From PALSA-1004 sp041483135 (GTDB lineage Bacteria; Pseudomonadota; Gammaproteobacteria; Burkholderiales; SG8-41), in NCBI GenBank assembly GCA_041483135.1, contig JBGPFE010000006.1:62001-126000 (forward strand): a stretch of DNA of 64,000 nucleotides, written 5' to 3'. Below are positions 14,532 through 23,098 of this stretch, piece after piece. Numbering within the stretch: position 1 is the first letter of the stretch; every line of letters begins with the position of its first letter. The notes below the pieces were generated by a model. That model was not told the origin of the DNA, ran no database searches, and saw only the letters and a list, made by a program, of their open reading frames with translations. Made by a program: the position numbers and the translations under genes.

Positions 14532-15947
14532 TCAGCGCACGTAGAACACCGATTTCTCATCGGCCCTGATGCTCGCATCCGTGCTGTCCTTGATATGAAA
14601 ACGCACCGGATGCGAGCCCGGCGAGGCTGTCGCCGGATCGATGCGCAGCGCAACCGGCACGGTAAGCATGGTCTCCGCCGGCACATCGATCGGCTGCGGC
14701 ACGATTAACCGCATGCCTTCGATTCCGCTCGCGGTAATGACGACGGTGCGCGACCGCTCGGCGGTATTCATGATCTGCAGCCGGTACACATTCTCGAGCA
14801 AGCCGTCGGTCGTTTCACGCGCCAGTGCCGCACGGTCGCGGATCACGTCGACCTTGAGTGGAACGCGCAAATACAACAGCGCAAAAAACGCGGTCACAAT
14901 CGCGAGCAGGATCGCGCTGTAGACAAGCGTGCGCGGCCGCAGCACGTGGCGCACGATATCGCGGTCCCGGTAGCTGCCGCGCACCGCGTTCTCGGTCGAG
15001 TAGCGGATCAGCCCGCGCGCATAGCCCATCTTGTCCATCACCTGGTCGCAACCATCGATGCATGCGGCGCAACCGATGCACTCATACTGCAGGCCGTTGC
15101 GGATGTCGATGCCCGTCGGGCACACCTGCACGCAGATGTCGCAATCGACGCAGGCACCGAGCCCTGCCGCCATGTAATCCGCGGACTTGCTGCGCGAGCC
15201 GCGCGGCTCGCCGCGCTGCGCGTCGTAAGTAATTATCAGCGAGTCGGAATCGAACATCACGCCCTGAAAGCGCGCGTACGGGCACATGTACTTGCAGACC
15301 TGCTCGCGCATCCAGCCGGCGTTGCCGTAGGTCGCGAAGCCGTAAAACAGGATCCAGAACGTCTCCCACGACCCCAGTCCCACGCCGGCCACTTCCGACG
15401 CCAGCGTCCGGATCGGCGTGAAATAGCCGACGAAAGTAAAGCCGGTCCACAGCGCAAGCGCGATCCACACCAGGTGCTTGACCGCCTTCTTGAGCAGCTT
15501 CCGGGTGTCGAGCACGCCTTGGTCCAGCCGCATGCGCTGCACCCGGTCGCCTTCGATGAAACGTTCGATCCACAGGAAGATCTCCGTATAGACCGTTTGC
15601 GGGCACGCGTAACCACACCACAGACGCCCTGCCACCGCTGTGAACAGAAACAGCGACAGCGCCGCGATGATCAGCAGCATGGTCAAGAAGATGAAATCCT
15701 GCGGCCACACCACTAGACCGAAGATGTAGAACTTGCGTGCCGCGAGGTCGAACAGCACCGCCTGCCTGCCGTTCCAGGTAAGCCACGCGATACCGTAATA
15801 GACGACCTGCGTAAGCAACACCAGCGCCACCCGCCAGCTCGCGAACCACCCGTGCACCGCGCGCGGGTAAATTGCGCGCTGCACTTCGTAGAGATCGACC
15901 TCGACCGGCGAGTTGACCGGCATGAGTTCGGGCGCCCGGCCGTTCAC
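14532..15947 (-). CDS. ccoG: Cytochrome c oxidase accessory protein CcoG (FixG/RdxA)
   Basis: A 471-residue membrane iron-sulfur protein. Five or so helices flank a conserved WCGYACPQTVYTEIF motif, and a cytosolic ferredoxin segment has two 4Fe-4S motifs, CVDCDICVQVCPTG and CIGCAACIDGCDQ. The C-terminal quarter is an Ig-like periplasmic domain. CcoG is a copper reductase that acts with the CcoI ATPase in supplying copper to CuB of cbb3 oxidase. The start overlaps the stop of the b-type cytochrome gene by 4 bases. Length and motif order are normal for the family. Confidence 0.95.
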   Translation of the reverse strand: MNGRAPELMPVNSPVEVDLYEVQRAIYPRAVHGWFASWRVALVLLTQVVYYGIAWLTWNGRQAVLFDLAARKFYIFGLVVWPQDFIFLTMLLIIAALSLFLFTAVAGRLWCGYACPQTVYTEIFLWIERFIEGDRVQRMRLDQGVLDTRKLLKKAVKHLVWIALALWTGFTFVGYFTPIRTLASEVAGVGLGSWETFWILFYGFATYGNAGWMREQVCKYMCPYARFQGVMFDSDSLIITYDAQRGEPRGSRSKSADYMAAGLGACVDCDICVQVCPTGIDIRNGLQYECIGCAACIDGCDQVMDKMGYARGLIRYSTENAVRGSYRDRDIVRHVLRPRTLVYSAILLAIVTAFFALLYLRVPLKVDVIRDRAALARETTDGLLENVYRLQIMNTAERSRTVVITASGIEGMRLIVPQPIDVPAETMLTVPVALRIDPATASPGSHPVRFHIKDSTDASIRADEKSVFYVR

Positions 15948-16567
15948 CGCTGTTCTCCCCGGCGTGCCAGAAAAAACATGCGGCGCCAGACGTTATGTCC
16001 GGTGAATGCATGCACCACGACTGCGCCAACATGCAATGCGAGATACGCGAACGCGGCTACCTGCCCGCCCTCGTGCAGTTCCTTGATCAGCCGCAACCAG
16101 CCGGTCGCGCGCGCGCCGGGCTCAAGCCAGACAAAGAGGATCACGCCGGTCACAGCCATCCACACGAATGCGAGCAGGCCGATCGCCTGCACCAGTCCGG
16201 CCAGCCCCTCATGCGTCGCACGTTTTGGAATATCGAAGCGCGCAAGCTCGGCGAGATCCCGCCATACCAGCGCAAACCGCATCCGCGTTACGGGAACCCA
16301 TTCCACAAAACGCGTCGCGCGCGGCCCCAGGATCCCCCACAAAATGCGCAGGCTCAATGCCACGCTCATGCCGATGCCGAGCCAGCTGTGGATCGTAAAC
16401 CCGGGATGCTCGCTACGCCGGTAATCACCGGCGAATTGACCGCTCACCAGAGCGGCGACGCCCAATACCGCTAGCGCCAGGTGGATCAAACGAGTCGGCA
16501 AGTCGATCGTATCGGCCGCTGCCGTTTCAGCCCCGGGTCGGGCATGCGGACTTTGAACATCGGGCAT
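15944..16567 (-). CDS. Cytochrome b561/Ni-Fe hydrogenase b-type membrane cytochrome
   Basis: A roughly 207-residue four-helix cytochrome b of the type that anchors hydrogenases and dehydrogenases. Candidate heme histidines include LPTRLIHLALA, FTIHSWLGIG, AYLALHVGAVVVHAF. The ATG at 16567 follows the ccoP stop by 4 bases; upstream in-frame codons would run into ccoP. It is inserted between ccoP and ccoG, so it is co-expressed with the oxidase. It may bring electrons from quinol or a periplasmic donor into the cbb3 chain. That role is inferred. Confidence 0.8.
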   Translation of the reverse strand: MPDVQSPHARPGAETAAADTIDLPTRLIHLALAVLGVAALVSGQFAGDYRRSEHPGFTIHSWLGIGMSVALSLRILWGILGPRATRFVEWVPVTRMRFALVWRDLAELARFDIPKRATHEGLAGLVQAIGLLAFVWMAVTGVILFVWLEPGARATGWLRLIKELHEGGQVAAFAYLALHVGAVVVHAFTGHNVWRRMFFLARRGEQR

Positions 16568-16571
16568 GGGG

Positions 16572-17510
16572 TCATTTCTGAGGCTGCGCGGACAGCCCAT
16601 AGACATAGGCCGCCAGCAAGTGGATTTTGCTTTCGTCCAGCAAATTCTTGTGCGCCGGCATTACGCTCACGCCTGCCGTCACCATGTTGGTACCGCGGCC
16701 CTTCAGGATGGTATCCATGATGGCGCTTTCCGTGCCGCCGTAAATCCAGATCTTGTCGGTCAGATTCGGCGCCCCAAGCGCCTGGTTGCCCTTGCCATCG
16801 GGGCCGTGGCAGGCGAAGCATATGGTGTTGTACTTGACCTTGCCGCGCGCCGCGCGCTGCCCGTCATGGGTGCTCCCGGACAGGCTCAAGACATAATTCG
16901 CGACATCCCTGGCACCATCCTCGCCGCCTACGATCGCGCCCTGCGGCGGCATGACCCCGTTGCGGCCGTTGGTTATGCTGGCCTTGATCGTCTCGGGGTC
17001 GCCGCCGTACAACCAGTCGTTGTCGCGCAGATTGGGAAAGTCTTTCCCACCGCCGGCGTCCGACCCGTGGCATTGCGCGCAATAGGTGAGGAACAGGCGT
17101 TGGCCGATCGCGCGCGCTTCGGGATCGGCGGCGACCGCCTTGATGTCCTGCTTCAGATACTTGTCGAAGATCGGGCCATACTGCGCCGCCGCCTGCTTTT
17201 GCTCGTCTTCATATTGCCGCGTGGAACTCCAGCCGAATGCGCCTGCGTAGCTGCCCAATCCAGGATACAGCGCCAGATAGATCAGGCTGAATACAATCGT
17301 GACGTAGAACAACCACATCCACCAGCGCGGCAACGGGTTGTTCCATTCCGCGAGGTCTTCGTCCCAGGTATGGCCGGTGGTGCCGGCCTGCTCGCCCTTG
17401 ACCAGGCGCTTCGTGGTGTAGGCGTACAGCAAGACGGCGCACGCAATGATGCTGACCACCGTGATCAACGCGATAGAGAAGGCCCAGAAATCGTTTGAAA
17501 AATCGCTCAT
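16572..17510 (-). CDS. ccoP: cbb3-type cytochrome c oxidase subunit III (diheme cytochrome c)
   Basis: A 312-residue subunit with two N-terminal helices and two cytochrome c domains: CAQCHGSDAGG and CFACHGPDGKG are the CxxCH heme sites. The axial methionines are likely in NGVMPPQG and VSVMPAHK. It accepts electrons from soluble cytochrome c and hands them to CcoO. The N-terminus contains the family motif TTGHTWDEDLAEWNNPLPRWW. It follows ccoQ after 9 bases and is of normal length. Confidence 0.96.
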   Translation of the reverse strand: MSDFSNDFWAFSIALITVVSIIACAVLLYAYTTKRLVKGEQAGTTGHTWDEDLAEWNNPLPRWWMWLFYVTIVFSLIYLALYPGLGSYAGAFGWSSTRQYEDEQKQAAAQYGPIFDKYLKQDIKAVAADPEARAIGQRLFLTYCAQCHGSDAGGGKDFPNLRDNDWLYGGDPETIKASITNGRNGVMPPQGAIVGGEDGARDVANYVLSLSGSTHDGQRAARGKVKYNTICFACHGPDGKGNQALGAPNLTDKIWIYGGTESAIMDTILKGRGTNMVTAGVSVMPAHKNLLDESKIHLLAAYVYGLSAQPQK

Positions 17511-17519
17511 GATTGTTCC

Positions 17520-17699
17520 TTAACGCTGTGCGGGCCTGTCTGTAATGCGAGCGTCCGCGTCCATGTCGTCCTCGAGCGGTACGCGCGCCGCCTCGTCGAA
17601 TGCCGCGCGCCGCTTGCCGCTCCATGCCCACACAACGATGCCGATGAACACGACCAGCATCACCACCGTCATCACGCTGCCGAACAGGCTGTAATTCAT
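17520..17699 (-). CDS. ccoQ: cbb3-type oxidase subunit IV (CcoQ)
   Basis: A 59-residue single-helix protein (FGSVMTVVMLVVFIGIVVWA) followed by a charged tail (EARRAAFDEAAR-like, with SGKRRAAFDEAARVP visible). CcoQ stabilises the cbb3 complex and its interaction with CcoP. It lies 5 bases after ccoO and 9 before ccoP, the standard position. Confidence 0.92.
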   Translation of the reverse strand: MNYSLFGSVMTVVMLVVFIGIVVWAWSGKRRAAFDEAARVPLEDDMDADARITDRPAQR

Positions 17700-17704
17700 C
17701 GCGC

Positions 17705-18319
17705 TTACCTCACGTTTCTCAAGACGGTGCCGAGTCCCTGTAAATAGGCGATAACCGCGTCCTGCTCGGTCTTGCCCTTGGCGGCGTCGACGGCACCGGC
17801 GATGTCCTCGTCGCTGTACGGTACGCCGACAAGCTTCAGTGCGCGCATCTTCGCCGGCAAGTCGTTCACGTCGAGAGGCGCGCGTTCGAGCCACGAATAG
17901 GCGGGCATATTGGATTCCGGCACCACGTCGCGCGGATTGTTGAGATGCACGCGGTGCCAGTCGTCCGAATAGCGTCCGCCGATTCGCGCAAGATCGGGAC
18001 CGGTGCGCTTCGAGCCCCACAAAAACGGGTGCTCGTAAACAAATTCGCCGGCCACCGAATAATGGCCGTAGCGCTCGGTTTCGGCGCGGAACGGGCGGAT
18101 CATCTGCGAATGGCACACGTTGCAGCCCTCGCGAATGTAAATGTCGCGCCCCGACAGCTGCAGCGCCGTATAGGGTTTCAATCCGGCTACCGGCTCGGTC
18201 GTCGAGCGCTGAAAATACAGCGGCACGATTTCGACCAGGCCGCCCACCGCGACGACCAGGATGATCAGCGCGATCAGCAGCCCCATGTTTTGTTCGATCA
18301 CGTCGTGTCGATTGCTCAT
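17705..18319 (-). CDS. ccoO: cbb3-type cytochrome c oxidase subunit II (monoheme cytochrome c)
   Basis: A 204-residue membrane-anchored cytochrome c. The N-terminal helix (LLIALIILVVAVGGLVEIVP) is followed by the family sequence REGCNVCHSQMIRPFRAE, which holds the CxxCH heme site, and by ESNMPAYSWL with the likely axial methionine. It passes electrons from CcoP to the heme b of CcoN. The gene is 16 bases downstream of ccoN and 5 bases upstream of ccoQ. Confidence 0.96.
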   Translation of the reverse strand: MSNRHDVIEQNMGLLIALIILVVAVGGLVEIVPLYFQRSTTEPVAGLKPYTALQLSGRDIYIREGCNVCHSQMIRPFRAETERYGHYSVAGEFVYEHPFLWGSKRTGPDLARIGGRYSDDWHRVHLNNPRDVVPESNMPAYSWLERAPLDVNDLPAKMRALKLVGVPYSDEDIAGAVDAAKGKTEQDAVIAYLQGLGTVLRNVR

Positions 18320-18335
18320 GTTTGTCTCTCCGGTC

Positions 18336-19763
18336 TCAGGCGTGCGCCAGCGCGACGGCGGGAATTCTCGCGTCGTCGACCGCGCGCTGTCCGGCGACCG
18401 TCTTCCAGACGTTGTAAACCATGATCAGCATGCCGGCGAAGAAGATGATGCCGCCAAGCAGCCGCACCGCGTAGTACGGGTACGTGGCCTTCACGACCTC
18501 GGCGAAGCTGTATGTCAGCGTGCCGTCGGGATCGACCGCGCGCCACATCAGGCCCTGCATCACTCCGGCAATCCACATGGCGGTGATGTAAAGCACGACA
18601 CCGACCGTCGACACCCAGAAATGCAGGTCGATGAGCTTGACGCTGTACATCTCGGCGCGACCGAACAGGCGTGGAATCAGGTAGTACATCGCACCGATGG
18701 ACACCATGGCGACCCAGCCAAGGGCGCCCGAATGCACGTGGCCTATGGTCCAGTCCGTGTAGTGGGACAGTGCGTTGACGGTCTTGATCGACATCATTGG
18801 TCCTTCGAAGGTCGACATGCCGTAGAACGACAACGAGGTCACCAGAAACTTGAGGATCGGGTCGGTCCTGAGTTTGTGCCACGCGCCCGACAGCGTCATG
18901 ATGCCGTTGATCATCCCGCCCCACGACGGCGCGAGCAGGATCAGCGAGAACAGCATGCCAAGCGACTGCGCCCAATCCGGCAGCGCCGTGTAATGCAAAT
19001 GGTGCGGTCCCGCCCACATATAGGTGAAGATCAGCGCCCAGAAATGCACCACCGACAGCCGGTACGAATAGATCGGCCGCCCGGCCTGCTTCGGGATGAA
19101 GTAATACATGATGCCGAGGAAACCCGCGGTCAGGAAAAAACCGACCGCGTTGTGGCCGTACCACCACTGCACCATCGCGTCTTGTACGCCGGCATACGCC
19201 GAGTACGATTTCCAGAAAGTAACCGGGATTTCGGCGCTGTTGACGATGTGCAGCAGTGCAATGGTCAGGATGAAAGAGCCGTAAAACCAGTTGGCGACGT
19301 AGATGTGCCTGATGCGGCGACTGGCGATGGTGCCGAAAAACACGACTGCATAGGCAACCCATACCAGCGTGATCAATATGTCGATCGGCCATTCGAGCTC
19401 GGCATATTCCTTGCCACTGGTAAAGCCGAGCGGCAGCGTGATCGCGGCCAGCACGATGATCGACTGCCAGCCCCAAAATGTGAATGCGGCGAGCCCGTCG
19501 CTGAACAAGCGCGCGTGGCAGGTGCGCTGCACTACGTAATACGAGGTCGCAAACAGCGCCGAGCCGCCGAAGGCGAAAATCACCGCGTTCGTGTGCAGCG
19601 GACGCAACCGTCCGTAGGACAGCCATGGCGCCAGGTTAAGCTCCGGCCAGATCAGCTGCGCGGCGATGATCACGCCGACCAGCATGCCGACCACGCCCCA
19701 CGCGACCGTCATGATCGAGAACTGCCGCACCACTTTGTAGTTGTACGTAGCCTGGTCGCTCAT
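18336..19763 (-). CDS. ccoN: cbb3-type cytochrome c oxidase subunit I
   Basis: A 475-residue catalytic subunit of the high-affinity cbb3 oxidase. Typical motifs are seen: RPLHTNAVIFAFGG (low-spin heme ligand), WYGHNAVGFFLTAGFLG (CuB ligand), the helix with SYRLSVVHFW that carries the cbb3-type tyrosine, AGPHHLHYTALP (His pair) and the C-terminal YTDWTIGHVHSGALGW. The ATG at 19763 has AAGGGGG upstream; a longer frame to 19808 is rejected. The nearest FNR/DNR box is centred 66 bases upstream, as expected for a gene induced at low oxygen. It is first in ccoNOQP. Confidence 0.96.
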   Translation of the reverse strand: MSDQATYNYKVVRQFSIMTVAWGVVGMLVGVIIAAQLIWPELNLAPWLSYGRLRPLHTNAVIFAFGGSALFATSYYVVQRTCHARLFSDGLAAFTFWGWQSIIVLAAITLPLGFTSGKEYAELEWPIDILITLVWVAYAVVFFGTIASRRIRHIYVANWFYGSFILTIALLHIVNSAEIPVTFWKSYSAYAGVQDAMVQWWYGHNAVGFFLTAGFLGIMYYFIPKQAGRPIYSYRLSVVHFWALIFTYMWAGPHHLHYTALPDWAQSLGMLFSLILLAPSWGGMINGIMTLSGAWHKLRTDPILKFLVTSLSFYGMSTFEGPMMSIKTVNALSHYTDWTIGHVHSGALGWVAMVSIGAMYYLIPRLFGRAEMYSVKLIDLHFWVSTVGVVLYITAMWIAGVMQGLMWRAVDPDGTLTYSFAEVVKATYPYYAVRLLGGIIFFAGMLIMVYNVWKTVAGQRAVDDARIPAVALAHA

Positions 19764-19822
19764 CAATGCTTCCCCCTTGAATGGCGTTCGGTGCATGGTA
19801 ATGGGCATCCCCCGGATCGCTT

Positions 19823-19836
19823 TTGATCTACATCAA
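19823..19836. promoter_or_regulatory. FNR/DNR box for the ccoNOQP operon
   Basis: TTGATCTACATCAA is a perfect TTGAT-N4-ATCAA palindrome. It is the nearer of two boxes to ccoN (centre 66 bases upstream of the ATG at 19763), which puts the predicted transcript start near 19788 on the minus strand. Confidence 0.82.
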
Positions 19837-19868
19837 ATTGCGCGCGACGGCCTCCGGTTGCAGGCCCA

Positions 19869-19882
19869 TTGATCTACATCAA
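19869..19882. promoter_or_regulatory. Second FNR/DNR box, for the kinase-like gene and regulator
   Basis: TTGATCTACATCAA, identical to the box 46 bases away, is centred 59 bases before the ATG at 19935. With -41.5 spacing the plus-strand transcript would begin near 19917. Because the regulator gene at 21548 overlaps the kinase-like gene, this box could make the regulator autoregulated. Confidence 0.8.
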
Positions 19883-19934
19883 GCCCCGGTCTGCCGATCT
19901 GCGGTCTACTTGGCACTGCCACCGCAGGCAAAAT

Positions 19935-21551
19935 ATGACCGCCATGCATGCTTGCCAGGATACGTGCGCCGTGACGGGCGACGACAACGTACGCATGCTC
20001 AATGCGCTGCGCAATCCGGCGTGCTATCCGCACGCAGTGCAGCACGTGGAGGTTCTTGAGACCCACATCTCGTGGGTGATACTGACCGGCAGTTACGCCT
20101 ACAAGGTCAAAAAACCCGTGAACCTCGGTTTCCTCGATTTCACCTCGCTTGCGGCACGCCGCCATTATTGCGAGGAGGAGCTGCGGCTCAATCGCCGGCT
20201 GGCGCCGCAGATCTATCTCGAAATGGTGACTATCACCGGCGCGCCCGGGCAACCGATCATCGGCGGCGCCGGGCCCGTACTCGAATACGCAGTGAAAATG
20301 CGTGAATTCCCGCAATCCGCGCTGCTCGATGCCGCGCTCTCGCGTGGCGGGGTCGGCATCCCCGTCATCGAGGCGCTGGCGCACAAGGTAGCCGCATTTC
20401 ACGCCGCCTTGCCGCCCGCGCTGGCGATCGCCGACGATGCCACGGAAGAAGCGCTCGCGCCGGCGCTCGACAACTTCCGGCAGATGCTGCCGTTGCTCGA
20501 CACGCCCGCCGAAATAGCGGCGCTCGTGGCGGTGCGCGACTGGACACATCGCGAGTACCGGTCCTACGCCGGCCACTTTACGCAACGCCACGCCAGCGGC
20601 TGCGTGCGCGAGTGCCACGGTGACCTCCATCTCGGCAACATCGCATTGATCGATGGTGTGCCAACACCGTTCGATTGCATCGAATTCAATCCGGCTTTGC
20701 GCTGGATGGACGTCATGAGCGAAGCGGCCTTCCTGATGATGGATCTGGAAGCACACGGCCGCCGCGATCTCGCCTACGTGTTTCTCAACGCCTACCTCGA
20801 GGCGACCGGCGACTACGGCGGCGTGGCCGTGCTCCCGTTTTATCTCGTATACCGCGCGGTGGTACGCGCGAAAATCAGCTTGATCCGCGCAACTCAATCC
20901 GGCATGGCACCCGGGCAACGCCAGCTCGCGCTCGCGGCCTATCAGCGCTACATCACGCTCGCCGCTTCGTATACCAAGGCGCGGCGCGGGGCTGTCGTCA
21001 TCATGCACGGGCTGTCGGGCTCCGGTAAAACCACGCTCACGCAATCGCTGCTCGCTTCGCTCGGCGCGGTACGCATTCGCTCCGATATCGAGCGCAAGCG
21101 GCTGCACGGCTTCGCTGCGCTCGCGCACACCGGCGCCGCGACTGGCGCCGGCATCTACTCCGCAGACGCGACGGCGCACACCTATGAGCAGCTCGCGCGG
21201 CACGCACGCGGCATCGCCGGTGCGGGTTTTCCGGCTATCGTCGACGCGACATTCCTTGAGCGCGCGCAGCGCGCCGGATTCCGCGCGCTGGCAAAAAAGC
21301 TCGGCGTGCCGTTTGCAATCTTGAGCATCGCCGCCCCGCACGAGTCACTGCGCATGCGTATCGCGGCCCGCGCCTCGCAATACGGTGATGCATCAGAAGC
21401 AACGCTCGCCGTGCTCGAAGCCCAGTTGGCGTCGCATGAACCGCTGAACGCAGACGAGCTGCATGACACGATCGAATTCGGCGCCGGAGATAACGAAGCT
21501 GCAAGCGTGCACCGGGTGAACGATGCGCTGATGCGGCGGCTGCAGGGGTGA
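19935..21551 (+). CDS. Aminoglycoside phosphotransferase-like / P-loop kinase fusion protein
   Basis: A 538-residue two-domain protein. The first 340 residues resemble APH/choline kinase folds, with the catalytic loop CHGDLHLGNIAL and the metal-binding IEFNPALRWMDVMSE. The last 180 residues are a P-loop nucleoside-kinase-like domain (MHGLSGSGKTTLTQSLLA). Fusions of this kind are common in proteobacteria, often near anaerobic or nitrogen-oxide genes, but the substrate is unknown. The ATG at 19935 is chosen because an upstream TTG at 19869 lies inside the FNR/DNR box. It overlaps the regulator gene in GTGA. No antibiotic resistance should be assumed from the APH fold. Confidence 0.8.
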   Translation: MTAMHACQDTCAVTGDDNVRMLNALRNPACYPHAVQHVEVLETHISWVILTGSYAYKVKKPVNLGFLDFTSLAARRHYCEEELRLNRRLAPQIYLEMVTITGAPGQPIIGGAGPVLEYAVKMREFPQSALLDAALSRGGVGIPVIEALAHKVAAFHAALPPALAIADDATEEALAPALDNFRQMLPLLDTPAEIAALVAVRDWTHREYRSYAGHFTQRHASGCVRECHGDLHLGNIALIDGVPTPFDCIEFNPALRWMDVMSEAAFLMMDLEAHGRRDLAYVFLNAYLEATGDYGGVAVLPFYLVYRAVVRAKISLIRATQSGMAPGQRQLALAAYQRYITLAASYTKARRGAVVIMHGLSGSGKTTLTQSLLASLGAVRIRSDIERKRLHGFAALAHTGAATGAGIYSADATAHTYEQLARHARGIAGAGFPAIVDATFLERAQRAGFRALAKKLGVPFAILSIAAPHESLRMRIAARASQYGDASEATLAVLEAQLASHEPLNADELHDTIEFGAGDNEAASVHRVNDALMRRLQG

Positions 21552-22246
21552 CCGCTCCCATGGTCAAACATGAACGCGAAACCGTGGCCGCAATAAAGCG
21601 CGCTGCCCTGTTTCGCGCGCTGGCGCCCGCGACACAGGCGCGATTGGCAGCGAGCGTGACCACGCTCAATCTGCCGCGCGGCAGGCAGCTGTATCGCAAC
21701 GGCGAGCGCTGTCCCGGCCTTTATATCGTGGTCAGCGGGCGCATCATGCTCAGCGTTGGCGCCACGGACGGCGACAGCAAGGTGATCGAATTAATCGGCC
21801 CGGGCGGACATGTAGGACTCGCCGCCACGGTGCTCGGCACACCGCAAGCCGCGACCGCCGAAACACTGGCCGACAGCACGCTGCTGCTGATACCGCGCGA
21901 GGCATTGCTGGACAGCGCGGCGCACATTGCCGAACTCGGGCTGCAATTGATGGCGGCCCTGGGACGCGGAGTGTGCGGACTGATCACCGACATCGAGGCA
22001 TTCTCGCTGCGCTCGGGCCGTGAACGCGTCGCGAACTACCTGCTGCAACTTGCCACCGCCAACGGCACGCGGACGCGTCCGTTTACGTTGCCCGCCAAGA
22101 AAAGCCTCATAGCATCGCGGTTGAACCTGACACCGGAGTATTTCTCCCGCATGCTGCACGAACTGATCGCAACCGGTACGATAACGGTCAACGGACGGCA
22201 GATTACCATTCTCGATCCTGACCGCCTGCACGGCACCAGCCGCTAG
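21548..22246 (+). CDS. Crp/Fnr-family regulator, DNR-like (no iron-sulfur cysteines)
   Basis: A 232-residue regulator. The N-terminal half is a cyclic-nucleotide-binding-type sensor fold (YIVVSGRIMLSVG, ELIGPGGHVGLAATVLG). The C-terminal winged helix contains KKSLIASRLNLTPEYFSRML, the recognition helix of Crp/Fnr proteins. The N-terminal cysteine cluster that FNR and ANR use for a 4Fe-4S centre is absent, which points to the DNR/NnrR group that senses NO, in Pseudomonas through heme. The GTG at 21548 overlaps the preceding stop (GTGA); an ATG at 21560 is an alternative. Five TTGAY-N4-ATCAA boxes occur in this window, all in front of respiratory genes, so it is their likely regulator. Confidence 0.85.
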   Translation: MTAPMVKHERETVAAIKRAALFRALAPATQARLAASVTTLNLPRGRQLYRNGERCPGLYIVVSGRIMLSVGATDGDSKVIELIGPGGHVGLAATVLGTPQAATAETLADSTLLLIPREALLDSAAHIAELGLQLMAALGRGVCGLITDIEAFSLRSGRERVANYLLQLATANGTRTRPFTLPAKKSLIASRLNLTPEYFSRMLHELIATGTITVNGRQITILDPDRLHGTSR

Positions 22247-22303
22247 CCTGCCGCGGCGCTTGCGCCGGGCATCCCCAACCCCGCTTGATGATGTTGCGCG
22301 GCG

Positions 22304-22921
22304 TTAATCTTGGCCGGGGTGGCGCTTCAGTTTGCGCGGCAACAGGTTGATGATGCGCTGGTTGAGCTTGCGGAATTCCTGCTGCACGTGCGCGTCGCCG
22401 AGCGGATCTTTATTGGCGCGAAACCCGTCATCGATAGCCTGCCAGTCGACCGGCTGCAGATATTTCTCCGCCAGTGGCAGCACCCGGTTTTCCTCCTGTT
22501 CCATATGATCCCACAGGAACATGGCATACGACTCGACCGCTTCGGCGAACTGGCGCAGGCCGTCGGGGGCGCCGCCGAGATAGTGCACGAACAGTTGCTG
22601 CAGGTAGGCCATCATCTGCGCACTGCGGATATGCTGCGCCTGCAGTTCGTCCAGCACGGCATCCGCGCTGGCCGTGCGCTCGCGCAGCCGCCGGAACAGA
22701 TATTCGTCCTCTTTCGGATGATGGCAACGCTCGGGAAAGATGTCGATGTAATAAAGCATGCAGGCAATCAACGCGTGGTCGGCCTCTATATGGTGGGTAT
22801 ATACGTCCTCCACCACCTGCTGCAGGAGATGCACCACGCTGCCGAGCGTGCGATGCTCTTCCTTGAGGATGGTAATCGCCGAATCGCGCGGCGACGATTG
22901 GTTGATATTCGTGTCGGTCAC
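22304..22921 (-). CDS. Hemerythrin-like domain protein
   Basis: A 205-residue cytosolic four-helix protein with the His/Glu ligands of a non-heme di-iron centre: ILKEEHRTLG, ERCHHPKEDEYLF, AQHIRSAQMM and LWDHMEQEENRVL. Hemerythrins bind oxygen and, in some bacteria, NO, or protect iron-sulfur proteins. It is 17 bases downstream of ccoS, so it is probably transcribed with the cbb3 copper-assembly genes from the FNR/DNR box at 25786. It converges on the DNR-type regulator gene. The family is clear; the ligand it senses or stores is not. Confidence 0.88.
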   Translation of the reverse strand: MTDTNINQSSPRDSAITILKEEHRTLGSVVHLLQQVVEDVYTHHIEADHALIACMLYYIDIFPERCHHPKEDEYLFRRLRERTASADAVLDELQAQHIRSAQMMAYLQQLFVHYLGGAPDGLRQFAEAVESYAMFLWDHMEQEENRVLPLAEKYLQPVDWQAIDDGFRANKDPLGDAHVQQEFRKLNQRIINLLPRKLKRHPGQD

Positions 22922-22938
22922 GGCCGGTTACTGTCTCA

Positions 22939-23094
22939 CTATCCGCCGCCCGCGCGGTCGTCATCCATCAGTATGCGGTGCGCCGGTCCCTCGAGATCGT
23001 CGAACTGCCCGCGCCGGACCGCCCACCAGAACACGGCGCCGATCAGGAATACGAGCACCAGGCTCAGCGGCACCAGCAGATAAATGATATCCAT
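22939..23094 (-). CDS. ccoS: cbb3 oxidase maturation protein CcoS
   Basis: A 51-residue protein beginning MDIIYLLVPLSLVLVFLIG, one membrane helix, then the conserved FWWAVRRGQFDDLEGPAHRI and an acidic end. This is the CcoS/FixS signature; CcoS is needed to insert cofactors into cbb3 oxidase. It normally follows ccoI directly. Here a 108-bp inverted-repeat element (23099-23206) separates the two, only 4 bases before this start codon, and thus overwrites the usual Shine-Dalgarno position. Confidence 0.9.
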   Translation of the reverse strand: MDIIYLLVPLSLVLVFLIGAVFWWAVRRGQFDDLEGPAHRILMDDDRAGGG

Positions 23095-23098
23095 GGGT

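Noticed and set aside
19935..21551. Aminoglycoside resistance gene
   Set aside because: The APH fold is fused to a P-loop kinase domain and sits in a respiratory regulon; such fusions are not known resistance determinants.
21548..22246. Calling the regulator FNR or ANR
   Set aside because: The N-terminal cysteine cluster needed for the oxygen-sensing 4Fe-4S centre is missing.
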